A stretch of 64,000 nt of DNA from Shimia sp040370365 (GTDB taxonomy: Bacteria > Pseudomonadota > Alphaproteobacteria > Rhodobacterales > Rhodobacteraceae). Made by a program: the position numbers and the translations under genes. The DNA lies in the NCBI RefSeq assembly GCF_040370365.1, contig NZ_BAABWQ010000002.1, positions 1,116,001 through 1,180,000 on the forward strand, given 5' to 3'. Positions 24,548 through 35,129 of this stretch are shown in pieces. The notes under the pieces were generated by a model. It had not been told where the DNA came from. It saw nothing but the letters and a program-made list of their open reading frames with translations, and ran no database searches. Numbering within the stretch: position 1 is the first letter of the stretch; every line of letters begins with the position of its first letter.

Positions 24548-25321
24548 ATGCTTGTTGTCATTTCCCCAGCAAAACGCCTGAATTGGGAGGCCGTTTCTGG
24601 ACCAACCACCTCGCCGGATTTTCAGGAAGATGCGGTTCGTTTGGCAAAAACGGCGCGCAACCTAACACTTGGTGATTTGCGCAAGCTGATGGATCTCAGC
24701 CCGGATTTGGCACGGCTGAACAGAGATCGGTTCCGGGCTTTTGCAGACGCGCCTGAACCTGACGCCACCCGTCCGGCGGTGCATGCGTTTGCGGGTGATA
24801 CCTACATCGGATTGGATGCAGGCAGTTTGGCTACAGACGAAATGGCATGGGCACAGGAGCATTTGCGCATTCTGTCCGGCCTATATGGCGTTCTGCGCCC
24901 TTTGGACTTGATCCAGCCTTACCGTTTGGAAATGGGCAGCCGCCTAAAAACCCGGCGGGGGGGTAACCTGTATGACTATTGGCGTTCAGCACTGTCACAC
25001 GCACTCAACAGGCAGGCTGAAACACTGCAATCCGATACTTTGATCAACTGTGCCAGCCAGGAGTACTTTGGCGCGGTTGACCTGAAGGCTTTGAAACTGC
25101 GCGTGGTCACGCCAGTTTTCATGGAGGAGCGAAACGGGCAAGCCAAGATTGTTTCGTTCTTCGCCAAAAAAGCGCGTGGTTCTATGGCGCGGTTTGTGAT
25201 CGACAACCGACTGTCGCACCCTGATGGTATCAAAGACTTCGACTATGGCGGTTACCGGTTTGACCCGGATCTCTCGGATGGGGATCGCTGGGTGTTTTTA
25301 CGCGACTACCCGGAAAAGTAA
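24548..25321 (+). CDS. yaaA: Peroxide-stress protein YaaA (DUF328)
   Basis: A 257-residue protein of the YaaA family, which in E. coli limits free iron and protects DNA and proteins from peroxide. Family motifs include MLVVISPAKRL at the start, GLYGVLRPLDLIQPYRLEMG in the middle and the C-terminal HPDGIKDFDYGGYRF. It lies 29 bp downstream of recQ with an AAGGGAG ribosome site, so it is probably co-transcribed with it. It ends 8 bp before the convergent hybrid kinase. Confidence 0.93.
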   Translation: MLVVISPAKRLNWEAVSGPTTSPDFQEDAVRLAKTARNLTLGDLRKLMDLSPDLARLNRDRFRAFADAPEPDATRPAVHAFAGDTYIGLDAGSLATDEMAWAQEHLRILSGLYGVLRPLDLIQPYRLEMGSRLKTRRGGNLYDYWRSALSHALNRQAETLQSDTLINCASQEYFGAVDLKALKLRVVTPVFMEERNGQAKIVSFFAKKARGSMARFVIDNRLSHPDGIKDFDYGGYRFDPDLSDGDRWVFLRDYPEK

Positions 25322-25328
25322 ATTAGGT

Positions 25329-27518
25329 TCACACTCCATCAGACTGAGTCTCAAACGGATCTACTGTCTCTTGTGTATGGGTTTCTGAGATCACCTTGAA
25401 AATCTCAGATTTCCTCAGAGGCTTGGTGAGGTAGCGGTCCAAACCATGGCTGAGGACATGTTCTTCATCGCCCTCGTTTGCCAAAGCTGTGAGAGCAACA
25501 ATTGGTGTGTGTTTTCCGATTTTAGCTTCCATTTCCCGGATTTCCTGTGTGGCTTGCGTGCCGTCCATACGCGGCATGGAAATGTCCATGAAAACCAAGT
25601 CAGGTGCATAGGTTTTGAATTTCTCGACTGCTTCGACCCCATCGTGTGCGAATTGCAATTCGATATCGAGCGGTTTCAGCAACTTTTCTAGAACCAGCCG
25701 GTTGGTCTTGTTATCCTCGGCGGACAGTACGCGCATGCGGCGTTTCTGTTGCCCACCAATCTCAGGGGCGTTGGGGTTTGTGGCCGCTGCCTTAGCGATT
25801 GCCACACTCAGTTCAGCGCGAGATCCAGGCTTTTGAAGTACGGCAGCAATAGAGGGGGGTTCCAGTCCCGCAAAGTCCTGCACTTCGCTGGTCAGTGCGA
25901 GAATAGGTGTCTGAAGAGACGCTGTTTGTAAGTCCGTGTGCAGCTGAATGGCGTCGATACCTGATTGCGAATGATCGGCAAGGATCAAATCGACATGAGG
26001 TGCCAGCAACATTACTTGGGATTGCTCTGTGCACAACGTCACGTTTGCCCCCATCTGCTCCAATTGCTTCTTAAGGAGATCACTGTTGGCCTCCATGTCC
26101 GAGGCCACAAGCACGTGCTGAACTTTGTTTGGCAACGGAATGGGGAGTTGGTCGCAATTTTCTTCGATAGGCAGCGTTAGGCGGAACCCGAAAGATGTGC
26201 CTTCAGCCTCAATAGAATCCACCCAAAGCTCCCCGGACATCAAATTGACCAATTGCTTTGTCAGCGCCAGCCCCAAGCCTGTGCCCTCGAATTCACGATT
26301 TTGACTGGTGTCAACTTGGTGGAATTCACCAAATACATGGTCGATTTGATCAGGCGGAATACCGATTCCAGTGTCTTGGACAGTGACATGTACCACCGCT
26401 TGCGATCCGTCATTTGTGATCACGCCGACAACCTGAACCAACACATGACCGCAGTGGGTGAATTTTATTCCGTTTCCGACCAAGTGCGTTAAGATTTGAC
26501 GCAAGCGCCCCACGTCCCCGACGAACATGGTGGGCAAGAACAGGTCGTAGTCCACCAACAGCTCCACCCCTTTCTCGCGGGCAGAGACCTGATGCAAGGT
26601 CATGACCTCGTGAATGCACCGTTCAAAGTCAAAGCTCTCTGCGCGCAGGTCAACGTTCTCGGCACCCAGTTTGGAGTAGTCCAAAACATCGTTGATAATG
26701 GACAACAAGGCTTCGCCAGAGTTCTTGATTGTCGAGGCGAACAAGCGCTGTTCGTCGCTCAGCGAAGTGTCCATCAAGAGATTTGCCATGCCCACCACCC
26801 CATTCATAGGTGTGCGCAATTCATGGCTCATGTTGGCAAGGAACGCGGATTTCGCCTGGCTCGCTGCCTCCGCCTCTTGTTTGGCTTGATGAAGCTCCGC
26901 TTCACGTTGCACGGATTCGGTTATGTTCAATGCCAGACTTGTTCGGTCTTTGCCTTTGTCACATTGGTCGACGAGTTTCAGAAATTCTTCGTTCCAAAGC
27001 TGAACAATGACGGGTTCCGGTTCGTCGACAGTCCAGCGTTGCTCCATCATGGCACACCAGTCATCAGGCGATGTATCTTCGAGAATAAACAGCCCTTCGT
27101 GAGCCGCAAACTCCATGATTTCTTTGTAACTGATGCCAGGCTTGATGTGATCAGCACCTTCAAAGATCGCCAGATACGTTGGATTGGCAGCGATCATTTT
27201 GCCTTGGTCATCGAAAAAAGCAAAACCATCGCGGATAGTGGCAATGGAGTGCCAAAGACGCCGCTCCGCCTGGTCAGCCCGATCCTTGGCTGATTCTAAG
27301 TCGGTGCGGTATTTCTTGTTTTCCTTGATGACTGTTTGAAATTCAGCGCGGGCCTCGACAATTTCGTTCGATAGTTTTGCAGCATGTTTGCCGAGCTTGC
27401 GGTTCGCCGCATAAAGCTCGTGCTTTTTTAGCTCCAACAACCGCTCGGCAGCTAAGCGAGCCCGCCGTTCGTCAGCAAGTTTCTGCGCCAGCGACATTCG
27501 CGGATCCCCAGTGGTCAT
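25329..27518 (-). CDS. Soluble hybrid histidine kinase with coiled coil, PAS and two receiver domains
   Basis: About 729 residues, with numbering here from the longer ATG at 27533. No membrane segment is present. Residues about 10-105 are a charged coiled coil, then a PAS domain (about 105-200), H237 in NMSHELRTPMNG and an HATPase domain with DTGIGIP and GTGLGLAL. A first, diverged receiver (near LILADHSQSG) follows, then a normal receiver with D650 in FMDISMP. Start choice is uncertain: 27518 has GAGAAG upstream, 27497 (MSLAQ) has GGGG, and 27533 has no ribosome site. It is divergent from the alpha-2-macroglobulin gene. Confidence 0.9.
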   Translation of the reverse strand: MTTGDPRMSLAQKLADERRARLAAERLLELKKHELYAANRKLGKHAAKLSNEIVEARAEFQTVIKENKKYRTDLESAKDRADQAERRLWHSIATIRDGFAFFDDQGKMIAANPTYLAIFEGADHIKPGISYKEIMEFAAHEGLFILEDTSPDDWCAMMEQRWTVDEPEPVIVQLWNEEFLKLVDQCDKGKDRTSLALNITESVQREAELHQAKQEAEAASQAKSAFLANMSHELRTPMNGVVGMANLLMDTSLSDEQRLFASTIKNSGEALLSIINDVLDYSKLGAENVDLRAESFDFERCIHEVMTLHQVSAREKGVELLVDYDLFLPTMFVGDVGRLRQILTHLVGNGIKFTHCGHVLVQVVGVITNDGSQAVVHVTVQDTGIGIPPDQIDHVFGEFHQVDTSQNREFEGTGLGLALTKQLVNLMSGELWVDSIEAEGTSFGFRLTLPIEENCDQLPIPLPNKVQHVLVASDMEANSDLLKKQLEQMGANVTLCTEQSQVMLLAPHVDLILADHSQSGIDAIQLHTDLQTASLQTPILALTSEVQDFAGLEPPSIAAVLQKPGSRAELSVAIAKAAATNPNAPEIGGQQKRRMRVLSAEDNKTNRLVLEKLLKPLDIELQFAHDGVEAVEKFKTYAPDLVFMDISMPRMDGTQATQEIREMEAKIGKHTPIVALTALANEGDEEHVLSHGLDRYLTKPLRKSEIFKVISETHTQETVDPFETQSDGV

Positions 27519-27641
27519 AATCTTCTCAGGCATATTGCTTAGAGTCGATGAATATCTGCTTAACTCGCGCAGTGAGTTATCAGCATTGCATTGCTCAGCC
27601 GGGCCGTGGCACCATCAAGGTATTGGTTGAGGGAGAATAAA

Positions 27642-30600
27642 ATGTTTCGGATTTTCGCCGCATGTGCGCTTGTCGTGACTGGTAGTTTTGCCAGTGCTCA
27701 AGACAGCTATATCCCTGATCGCAGAATCGTTGTCAGCCGTGACGTGGATTTCTACGGATCCGATCTGCAGAACATTTTTGATACCACCTATGAGGCCTGT
27801 GTTTCGAATTGTTTGAGCAGATCAAACTGCGTGGCTTTCACTTTCAACCAAAAATCAAAAGCTTGTTTTCCCAAATCTGCAATTAGCGACAAACAACCAT
27901 ATGACGGGGCTTTGTCCGCTGAAGTGATGACCCCACCTGCTTTGATGGTCGATGCCGCCTTTGAGCGTGCCGCAGAACTGTCGTTTCTAAGAACCACCGA
28001 GCTCGAACGTGCAAAGGATCTGGCTGCAAATATTGGACGCTATCATGCGGGTGGGCCTTGGACGGTTGAAGAAATGGTAGCGGCTGCAAAGGATCGCCGG
28101 AGCGAGGGCAACCTGCTAAGCGCGATGCGTTGGACCGGCGGTGCGCTTGGTAAGTCGGAGCGAAGCGACCTATGGGCAGAATATGCTCGACTCAACGCTG
28201 AATTAAAAAGCGAGAAAGCTTCTGAGACACGTACGTATCGCGAACGAGCTTTCCTCAGTGCTATTAACGCCTATCTACGCTCGGATTCAGCAAACGCTCG
28301 TGTGAACGCGTTGCTTCTCCTGTCGGATCAACTTGAAACGCAAGAGCGTGGCAAATCGGTTCTCAAGAGTTTGCGTTTGGCAGAGACAATGTCTCAACGT
28401 GACGAAGTGACGACACGGCTCTCAGATGCAATTGCCAAATATGGTTTCCGTGTTTCAGATCATCAGGTCTCAAGTGATTTGGAAGCACCGCGGTTTTGTG
28501 CTGAGTTCAACGAGCCACTTATCAAAGTTGGCCAAGACTATGCGCCGTTTGTGAAGGTGGCGGACAGCCGTTTGGCCATCCAGGTGGAAGAGCAGCAAAT
28601 CTGTGTTGAGGGCCTGACCCACGGCCAACAGATTGAAGTAACCTTTAGGGAAGGCTTGCCTGCTCAAAGTGGTGAGACGTTGATCAAAGACACAACTGTG
28701 CGAGCCTACGTCCGTGACCGGAGTCCTAAGGTTGCTTTTGCGGGCCGAGCTTATGTTCTGCCCAGAAATTCTGACGTCGGCGTACCCGTTGAAACGGTCA
28801 ATCTGGATGAGATCACCCTTACGCTACAGCGAGTGAATGACCGAAATCTATTGCGCGCCATACAAGACAGCTATTTTGGGCAACCGTTGAGTTATTGGCA
28901 GATCGACGACTTCGCTCAGGATGTTGCGGAAACAATCTGGACTGGTTCTGGCCAGGTTGAGAACGCACTAAACCAAACCATGACAACGCGCCTGCCGATG
29001 GCGGAGATTGTGCAGGGTCAACCGGCAGGGGTGTATGCGCTGACTGCGGATGTGCCTGGGGCTGACAAATACGATGAAACTTCCGCAACGCAATGGTTCT
29101 TGCTGTCAGATGTGGGTGTCACCACGCTATCAGGTACGGACGGGCTGCATGTTTTTGTACGTCACCTCGCAGATGCTTCTGCTTGGGGTGATGCCAAGGT
29201 GACTTTGCTTTCGCGGGCCAATCGCGTGCTTGGAGAATTGGAGACCAATGGCGAAGGCTACGCCATGTTCGACGCTGGGTTGAGCCGGGGCCAAGGATCA
29301 TCCGCACCTGCGCTTGTGATGGTCCAATCTGATGATGATTTTTCTTTCCTATCGTTAACAGATCCCGCCTTTGATTTGTCGGACCGCGGTGTGGAAGGGC
29401 GTCCAGCTGCTCCGCCTGTGGATGTGTTTGTCACCACTGACCGAGGCGCTTATCGGGCAGGTGAAACAATCTTCGCCACCGCGCTTGCGCGAGGCGCGTT
29501 CGCGCAAGCTCTACCCGGATTGCCGATTACAGCGATTTTGACGCGGCCCGATGGCGTGGAGTACAGCCGAATTGCGTCGGTTGATGGCGCAGCAGGAGGC
29601 CATGTTTTTGAGCTGCCTTTGGGGGCGACAGTTCCCAGAGGGCGCTGGACGATTGATTTTAAGTCAGACTTGGATGCGCCAGCGCTGGCGACTGCCAAAG
29701 TGCTCGTTGAAGATTTCTTGCCGGAGCGAATCGACTTTGAGCTGACAGCGCCTGAGACACCTTTTGATCCGGATGCGGAAACGACTCTGGCTCTGGATGC
29801 TCGGTATTTGTTTGGCGCGCCTGCGGCAAATCTGAACGCCGAAGGTCAGGTGACGCTACAGGTGAGAGATGACATTATCGGTTTTGATGGCTTCCGTTTT
29901 GGTCGCTACGACACGCCATTCTATGGGAAAACCGAGTATTTTTATGGTGAGGTAACGGACCGCGATGGGCATGCGGATCTCTTTGTCCCGCTGCCAGATC
30001 AAGATGCGCAGGGGCGTCCTTTGTCGGCAGAGGTGACCGTTCGGGTGCTGGAAGGGTCTGGGCGGCCTGTCGAGCGGAAAATCAGCCACCCGGTAGCCGC
30101 GAAGACGCCACTCATTGGGATAAAGCCACTCTTTAAAGGCGACGTTGTGAGTGAAGGCAGTCGTGTGGACTTTGAAGTTGTTGGACTGAACCCAGATTTG
30201 ACGGCTGCCAACATGCCTGTGCGCTGGACGGTGAACCGGGTTGAGACCCGGTATCAATGGTATCAACTGGGCGGGCGTTGGGAGTGGGAGCCAACAACAA
30301 GCCGCAAAGCTGTTGCGCAGGGCGCAGCCACCTTGTCAGGTGACGTTTTGACACTGGGCGCAGATGTTGATTGGGGGCGGTATGAGATTGTTGTGACGCA
30401 AGAAGGCGGGGCCTATGTTTCAAGTGCCGTGGAGTTTTTTGCGGGGTGGTATGCTCCTGCCGATGCTACCGAAACGCCAGATACCGTTGAGCTGTCACTG
30501 AACTCGGAGATCTATCGCAGTGGCGATCTTGCGCAATTGCGTTTGGTGCCTCGGTTTGCCGGAAAAGCGCTGATTTCTGTGATGTCCAATCGCCTGATTT

Positions 30601-33074
30601 CGATGAAAGCCGTTGATGTGATTGCAGGTGAAAATCTCATTGAATTGGAGGTCACCGACGATTGGGGTGCTGGGGCCTATGTGACCGCTTCAGTGATCCG
30701 GCCTAGCGATGTAGAGGCAGGGCAAAACCCAAGCCGCGCACTGGGTGTGCGTTATGCGCAAGTCGACCCAAGCGCAAAGCAGCTTGAGGTGGCGTTTGAT
30801 GCTCCTGTCACTACGGATCCAAGAGGCTCTTTGGATATTGGCATCCAAGTGGAGGGAATCGCCTCGGGCGAAACAGCTTTTGTTACGCTCGCCGCTGTGG
30901 ACGTCGGCATTCTCAACCTGACCCGCTTTGACAGTCCTGATCCCTCCGATCACTACTTTGGCCAGCGTAGGCTCGGGATGGAAATTCGCGACATATATGG
31001 GCGTTTGATCAACGGTTTGTCAGGCGACATGGGCACATTGCGCTCGGGGGGGGATGCCAACGCTGGTGTTGGGTTTGACTCACCGCCCCCTACGGAAGAG
31101 CTCGTGGCCTACTTTCAAGGACCAATTGCCGTGTCTGAGGATGGCACTGCTCAGGTGCGCTTTGATTTACCAGAGTTCAACGGATCGGTGCGTTTGATGG
31201 CTGTAGCGTGGTCGCCATCTGCTGTCGGTCAAGCCGAAGCTGAGGTCTTGGTCCGCGATCCAGTGGTGGTCACCGCAAGCGTGCCTCGTTTCTTGGCGCC
31301 AGGGGATGAAAGCCGCCTGCTGTTGGAATTTGTGCATGCCGACGGGTCCGCTGGTCGGATGGGTTTGGATGTGGCGGCACAAGGTGTAACAATCGACGCA
31401 GCCAGTGTTCCATCCGGTTTGGATCTGGAAGAGTTGGGCTCGGCCCGTTTTTCTATTCCCATTGTTGCGGATGACATAGGCGATCACAGTCTGCGCATCG
31501 CTCTGACCACGCCTGATGGCAAACAGTTAGTGAAAACACTTACGTTGCCCGTGCGGTTGAACGACCCGGAGATCAGTGAAACACGACAGGTGTCGCTTGG
31601 TGTTGGCGAGCAGCTCACCCTTGTCGCAGATATGTTTGCAGACCTGCGCCCGGGCACAGCAGAGCTTGTGGTTTCTTCTGGGGCTCTGGCCCGTTTTGAT
31701 GCGCCGGGATTGTTGCAAGCCTTGGATCGCTATCCCTACGGCTGCACGGAGCAAGTGACATCGCAAACGCTGCCTCTGTTGTATTTTGAGGAGGTCGCAG
31801 AGGCATTGGATATCGTGCCAGCTGGGGACATTGATCAACGTATTGCAGAATCCATAGACCGGGTGTTGACCCGTCAGTCCAGCAACGGAGCTTTTGGGTT
31901 ATGGCGTGCCGCGTCCGGGGATTTTTGGCTGGATGCCTACGTGAGCGACTTTCTGTCCCGTGCGAGGGTGCAAGGGCATTTGGTGCCGGAGGTGGCGTTT
32001 AAGCAGGCCATGAACAATCTGCGCAATCGAGTGAATTATGCGCCGGACTTTGACAATGGCGGTGAGGATTTAGCATATGCGCTTTTGGTCTTGGCCCGTG
32101 AGGGGGCTGCCGCGATGGGTGATCTGCGGTACTATGCAGATACCAAAGGCGAGGCGTTCGCGACACCGTTGGCTGCAGCGCAACTCGGTGCGGCTTTGGC
32201 GCTCTATGGCGACCAAACGCGGGCTGATGACATGTTCCGCATCGCAGCGCGTAAGATCACGGCGCTTGAGGCCGACGAAAAGCCGTTGTGGCGCGCGGAT
32301 TACGGCACCTCTCTGCGGGATACGGCAGGTGCATTGGCGCTCGCTCTTGAGGCCGGAAGTGAAGCCTTGGACGTCGAGACGCTGTTGCAGCGCGTGTCGG
32401 GACCAGATCGGGTCCTATCGACACAGGAGTCTGCGTGGTCATTGATGGCGGCGCATGCGTTGATTGAGGATGACACGCGCAACAACTTGAGCCTGAATGG
32501 GAGGGCGCTTGACGGCCCGCTTCTACAACAATTTTCGGATCGCGATTTTGCTGAGGATATCGCCCTGCGCAACGAGGGGAACTCACCGGACAGAATTACC
32601 GTGACCACGGTTGGTGTGCCGCTATTCCCAATTGTGGAAAGTGGCTACGGATACCGACTGACGCGTGAATATTACACGTTGGAAGGTCAATTGGTTGATG
32701 CGGGTTCGGTTACGGCGGGAACGCGTTTGGTTGCGGTTTTGACGGTCGATCCAAGTAGCGCAGTTGGCGCGCGCCTTATGGTCAATGACCCCCTTCCAGC
32801 TGGATTTGAGATCGACAATCCAAACTTATTGGGCAGCGGGGACGTACAGGCTTTGGACTGGCTTAACTTGACCACTGCTGATCATAGTGAGTTCCGCGCT
32901 GACCGTTTTTTGGCGGCAGTGGATTGGCGCTCCGATAAATCGTTTCAGCTTGCCTATATGGTGCGGGCTGTGAGCCCTGGAGACTATCACCACCCCGCTG
33001 CGTCCGTGGAGGACATGTATCGCCCGCAATATCGCGCCAATACCTCGGCTACGCGTCTTGTCGTAGGCGAGTAA
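27642..33074 (+). CDS. Bacterial alpha-2-macroglobulin with N-terminal PAN-like domain
   Basis: About 1810 residues. The start is the ATG at 27642 with GAGGGAG upstream; residues 1-19 form a signal peptide. A PAN/apple-like domain follows (CVSNCLSRSNCVAFTFN). Many macroglobulin-type beta domains then lead to the thioester-type motif YGCTEQ, with C1368 and its Gln three residues later, so a covalent protease trap is possible. C-terminal to it are the helical TED repeats. A2M proteins trap attacking proteases in the periplasm; the following pbpC gene is the classic partner, thought to repair the wall. No lipobox is seen. Confidence 0.93.
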   Translation: MFRIFAACALVVTGSFASAQDSYIPDRRIVVSRDVDFYGSDLQNIFDTTYEACVSNCLSRSNCVAFTFNQKSKACFPKSAISDKQPYDGALSAEVMTPPALMVDAAFERAAELSFLRTTELERAKDLAANIGRYHAGGPWTVEEMVAAAKDRRSEGNLLSAMRWTGGALGKSERSDLWAEYARLNAELKSEKASETRTYRERAFLSAINAYLRSDSANARVNALLLLSDQLETQERGKSVLKSLRLAETMSQRDEVTTRLSDAIAKYGFRVSDHQVSSDLEAPRFCAEFNEPLIKVGQDYAPFVKVADSRLAIQVEEQQICVEGLTHGQQIEVTFREGLPAQSGETLIKDTTVRAYVRDRSPKVAFAGRAYVLPRNSDVGVPVETVNLDEITLTLQRVNDRNLLRAIQDSYFGQPLSYWQIDDFAQDVAETIWTGSGQVENALNQTMTTRLPMAEIVQGQPAGVYALTADVPGADKYDETSATQWFLLSDVGVTTLSGTDGLHVFVRHLADASAWGDAKVTLLSRANRVLGELETNGEGYAMFDAGLSRGQGSSAPALVMVQSDDDFSFLSLTDPAFDLSDRGVEGRPAAPPVDVFVTTDRGAYRAGETIFATALARGAFAQALPGLPITAILTRPDGVEYSRIASVDGAAGGHVFELPLGATVPRGRWTIDFKSDLDAPALATAKVLVEDFLPERIDFELTAPETPFDPDAETTLALDARYLFGAPAANLNAEGQVTLQVRDDIIGFDGFRFGRYDTPFYGKTEYFYGEVTDRDGHADLFVPLPDQDAQGRPLSAEVTVRVLEGSGRPVERKISHPVAAKTPLIGIKPLFKGDVVSEGSRVDFEVVGLNPDLTAANMPVRWTVNRVETRYQWYQLGGRWEWEPTTSRKAVAQGAATLSGDVLTLGADVDWGRYEIVVTQEGGAYVSSAVEFFAGWYAPADATETPDTVELSLNSEIYRSGDLAQLRLVPRFAGKALISVMSNRLISMKAVDVIAGENLIELEVTDDWGAGAYVTASVIRPSDVEAGQNPSRALGVRYAQVDPSAKQLEVAFDAPVTTDPRGSLDIGIQVEGIASGETAFVTLAAVDVGILNLTRFDSPDPSDHYFGQRRLGMEIRDIYGRLINGLSGDMGTLRSGGDANAGVGFDSPPPTEELVAYFQGPIAVSEDGTAQVRFDLPEFNGSVRLMAVAWSPSAVGQAEAEVLVRDPVVVTASVPRFLAPGDESRLLLEFVHADGSAGRMGLDVAAQGVTIDAASVPSGLDLEELGSARFSIPIVADDIGDHSLRIALTTPDGKQLVKTLTLPVRLNDPEISETRQVSLGVGEQLTLVADMFADLRPGTAELVVSSGALARFDAPGLLQALDRYPYGCTEQVTSQTLPLLYFEEVAEALDIVPAGDIDQRIAESIDRVLTRQSSNGAFGLWRAASGDFWLDAYVSDFLSRARVQGHLVPEVAFKQAMNNLRNRVNYAPDFDNGGEDLAYALLVLAREGAAAMGDLRYYADTKGEAFATPLAAAQLGAALALYGDQTRADDMFRIAARKITALEADEKPLWRADYGTSLRDTAGALALALEAGSEALDVETLLQRVSGPDRVLSTQESAWSLMAAHALIEDDTRNNLSLNGRALDGPLLQQFSDRDFAEDIALRNEGNSPDRITVTTVGVPLFPIVESGYGYRLTREYYTLEGQLVDAGSVTAGTRLVAVLTVDPSSAVGARLMVNDPLPAGFEIDNPNLLGSGDVQALDWLNLTTADHSEFRADRFLAAVDWRSDKSFQLAYMVRAVSPGDYHHPAASVEDMYRPQYRANTSATRLVVGE

Positions 33075-33075
33075 G

Positions 33076-35115
33076 GTGCGGATTTGGCTCTTTCTTTTGG
33101 TTGGTGGCCTACTTGTGGCTGCTGCCGGAAGAGATTGGCTGGATCGATGGGTAGACCGCACTGAGCTGCCAGTATTGATGGCTGACACGTCCGTGGAGGT
33201 GGTCGATCGAGACGGACGTTTGTTGCGCGCCTATACGGTTGATAACGGACTATGGCGTTTGGGGGCGGGGCAGGATGCTGTTGAGGCACGATACATCAAC
33301 ATGCTGGTGGCCTATGAGGATAGACGGTTTTGGCGGCACAAAGGTATTGATTTAAGAGCCTTTGTCCGTGCTGCAGGTCAAGCGATTTTGCACGGGCGAG
33401 TGGTGTCTGGGGGCTCCACGCTGACGATGCAGGCGGCACGCCTTTTGGAGGATTCTGGGACAGGGGCATGGCAAGGTAAGCTGCGCCAAATCCGCGTGGC
33501 CTTGGCGTTGGAACGCCGGTTGTCCAAACAAGAGATTCTGCAGATTTATCTGACACATGCGCCGTTTGGCGGGAATCTCGAGGGGGTCCGCGCGGCGACG
33601 TTGTCATGGTTTGGTAAGGAGCCGCATCGATTGACCTCGGCGGAGGCGGCGTTGTTGGTGGCATTGCCCCAGAGCCCAAATGCGCGACGGCCAGATCGGC
33701 ACCCGAAAGCGGCAGAGATTGCACGAGACCGGGTGTTGTATGTTGCTGAAAAGCAGGGAGTTTTAACCCCAGAAGAGGTCTTGTCAGCACAGATGACACC
33801 TCTTCCGGGCGCGCGTCAGGGATTTCCGGCGCTGGCACCACATTTGTCAGATCGTGCGGTGCGCGCTGCGCCCGGAGCTGTATGGCACAAGTTGACTGTG
33901 GACTTAGACGTGCAAAAGGCATTGGAGCGCTTGTCCGTGGACGTGGTGCGCGGGTTGGGGAGGCGGCTGTCTGTGGCGGTTGTCGTTGCGGACCACCAGA
34001 CCGGTGAGATTCTCGCCTCAGTGGGATCTGCGGGCTTCTCGGCCGCGGATGATCGGCACGGTTTCATTGACATGACGCAGGCAAAACGTTCACCCGGGTC
34101 AACGCTTAAGCCGTTGGTTTACGGTCTTTCTTTTGACCAAGGCTTGGTTCATCCAGAGAGCTTGATTTCCGATACGCCAGTGCGGTTTGGACGGTATGTG
34201 CCGCAAAACTTTGATGGGCGATTCCGAGGTGAATTGAGGGTTAGAGACGCGTTGGAACAATCGTTGAATATTCCGGTTGTGATGCTCACTGAGGAGCTTG
34301 GACCGGCCAATTTGATGGCGGCAATGCGACGGGCTGGCATGGCGCCGGATGTGCCCGGCGGTGCGGCTGGGTTGGCGGTTGCGTTGGGCGGAGTGGGGGT
34401 GTCTCTGGAAGAACTGGTGACGCTCTATGCGATGATCCCGCAAGGCGGAGTGGAACGGCCGCTACATTGGCGGATGGGAGAAAAAGTCGATGTAAGACAG
34501 CAGGTTATCAGTCGATCAGCGGCGTGGCATTTGGGACATATCCTGTCAGGGATTGCGCCACCAAAAGGGGCTCCGCGCAATGGGTTGGCGTATAAGACCG
34601 GAACGTCTTATGGGCATCGCGACACGTGGGCGATTGGCTTTGACGGTAAGCACGTTGCAGGGGTTTGGATTGGGCGGCCAGATGGCACGCCGGTGCCCGG
34701 CGCATTTGGCGCTGAGGTTGCAGCGCCGGTGCTGTTTGAGGTGTTTCAACGGCTGAAGCCAAAGCTTGATGTTTTGCCGCCACCACCGCCTGAAACGCTG
34801 ATGGTTGGCAACGGTCAACTGCCTGAACCACTTAAGAGATTTCGGGGCCGAAATGCAGTCTTTGCAGCCCCGAAAGATGCCTTGGAATTGGCGTTTCCGC
34901 CAGAAGGCGCGCGGCTGTCTGGTGTTGAAGATGGCGTGACGATCAAAGTCAAAAACGCCGTTCTACCGCTGACCTTTCTGGCCAATGGCGCGCCGGTGAT
35001 CACAGACGCGCGGGCGACGGATGTGATCTTACCTATGGATGGAAAGGGCAGCGCAACAGTCACGGTGATCGACGCTAAGGGGCGCTCTGATCGGGTGACG
35101 TTCTGGGTGGATTAA
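33076..35115 (+). CDS. pbpC: Penicillin-binding protein 1C
   Basis: A 679-residue bifunctional wall synthase. The GTG start lies 1 bp after the macroglobulin stop, so the two are coupled. After a short N-terminal anchor, the glycosyltransferase domain shows EDRRFWRHKGID and GGSTLTMQ. The transpeptidase has the active-site S342 in GSTLK and a KTGTS box (YKTGTSYG). A C-terminal PBP1C beta domain (about residues 600-679) is present. PBP1C is regularly paired with bacterial alpha-2-macroglobulin. Confidence 0.95.
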   Translation: MRIWLFLLVGGLLVAAAGRDWLDRWVDRTELPVLMADTSVEVVDRDGRLLRAYTVDNGLWRLGAGQDAVEARYINMLVAYEDRRFWRHKGIDLRAFVRAAGQAILHGRVVSGGSTLTMQAARLLEDSGTGAWQGKLRQIRVALALERRLSKQEILQIYLTHAPFGGNLEGVRAATLSWFGKEPHRLTSAEAALLVALPQSPNARRPDRHPKAAEIARDRVLYVAEKQGVLTPEEVLSAQMTPLPGARQGFPALAPHLSDRAVRAAPGAVWHKLTVDLDVQKALERLSVDVVRGLGRRLSVAVVVADHQTGEILASVGSAGFSAADDRHGFIDMTQAKRSPGSTLKPLVYGLSFDQGLVHPESLISDTPVRFGRYVPQNFDGRFRGELRVRDALEQSLNIPVVMLTEELGPANLMAAMRRAGMAPDVPGGAAGLAVALGGVGVSLEELVTLYAMIPQGGVERPLHWRMGEKVDVRQQVISRSAAWHLGHILSGIAPPKGAPRNGLAYKTGTSYGHRDTWAIGFDGKHVAGVWIGRPDGTPVPGAFGAEVAAPVLFEVFQRLKPKLDVLPPPPPETLMVGNGQLPEPLKRFRGRNAVFAAPKDALELAFPPEGARLSGVEDGVTIKVKNAVLPLTFLANGAPVITDARATDVILPMDGKGSATVTVIDAKGRSDRVTFWVD

Positions 35116-35129
35116 CCAAATTTGGCAAC

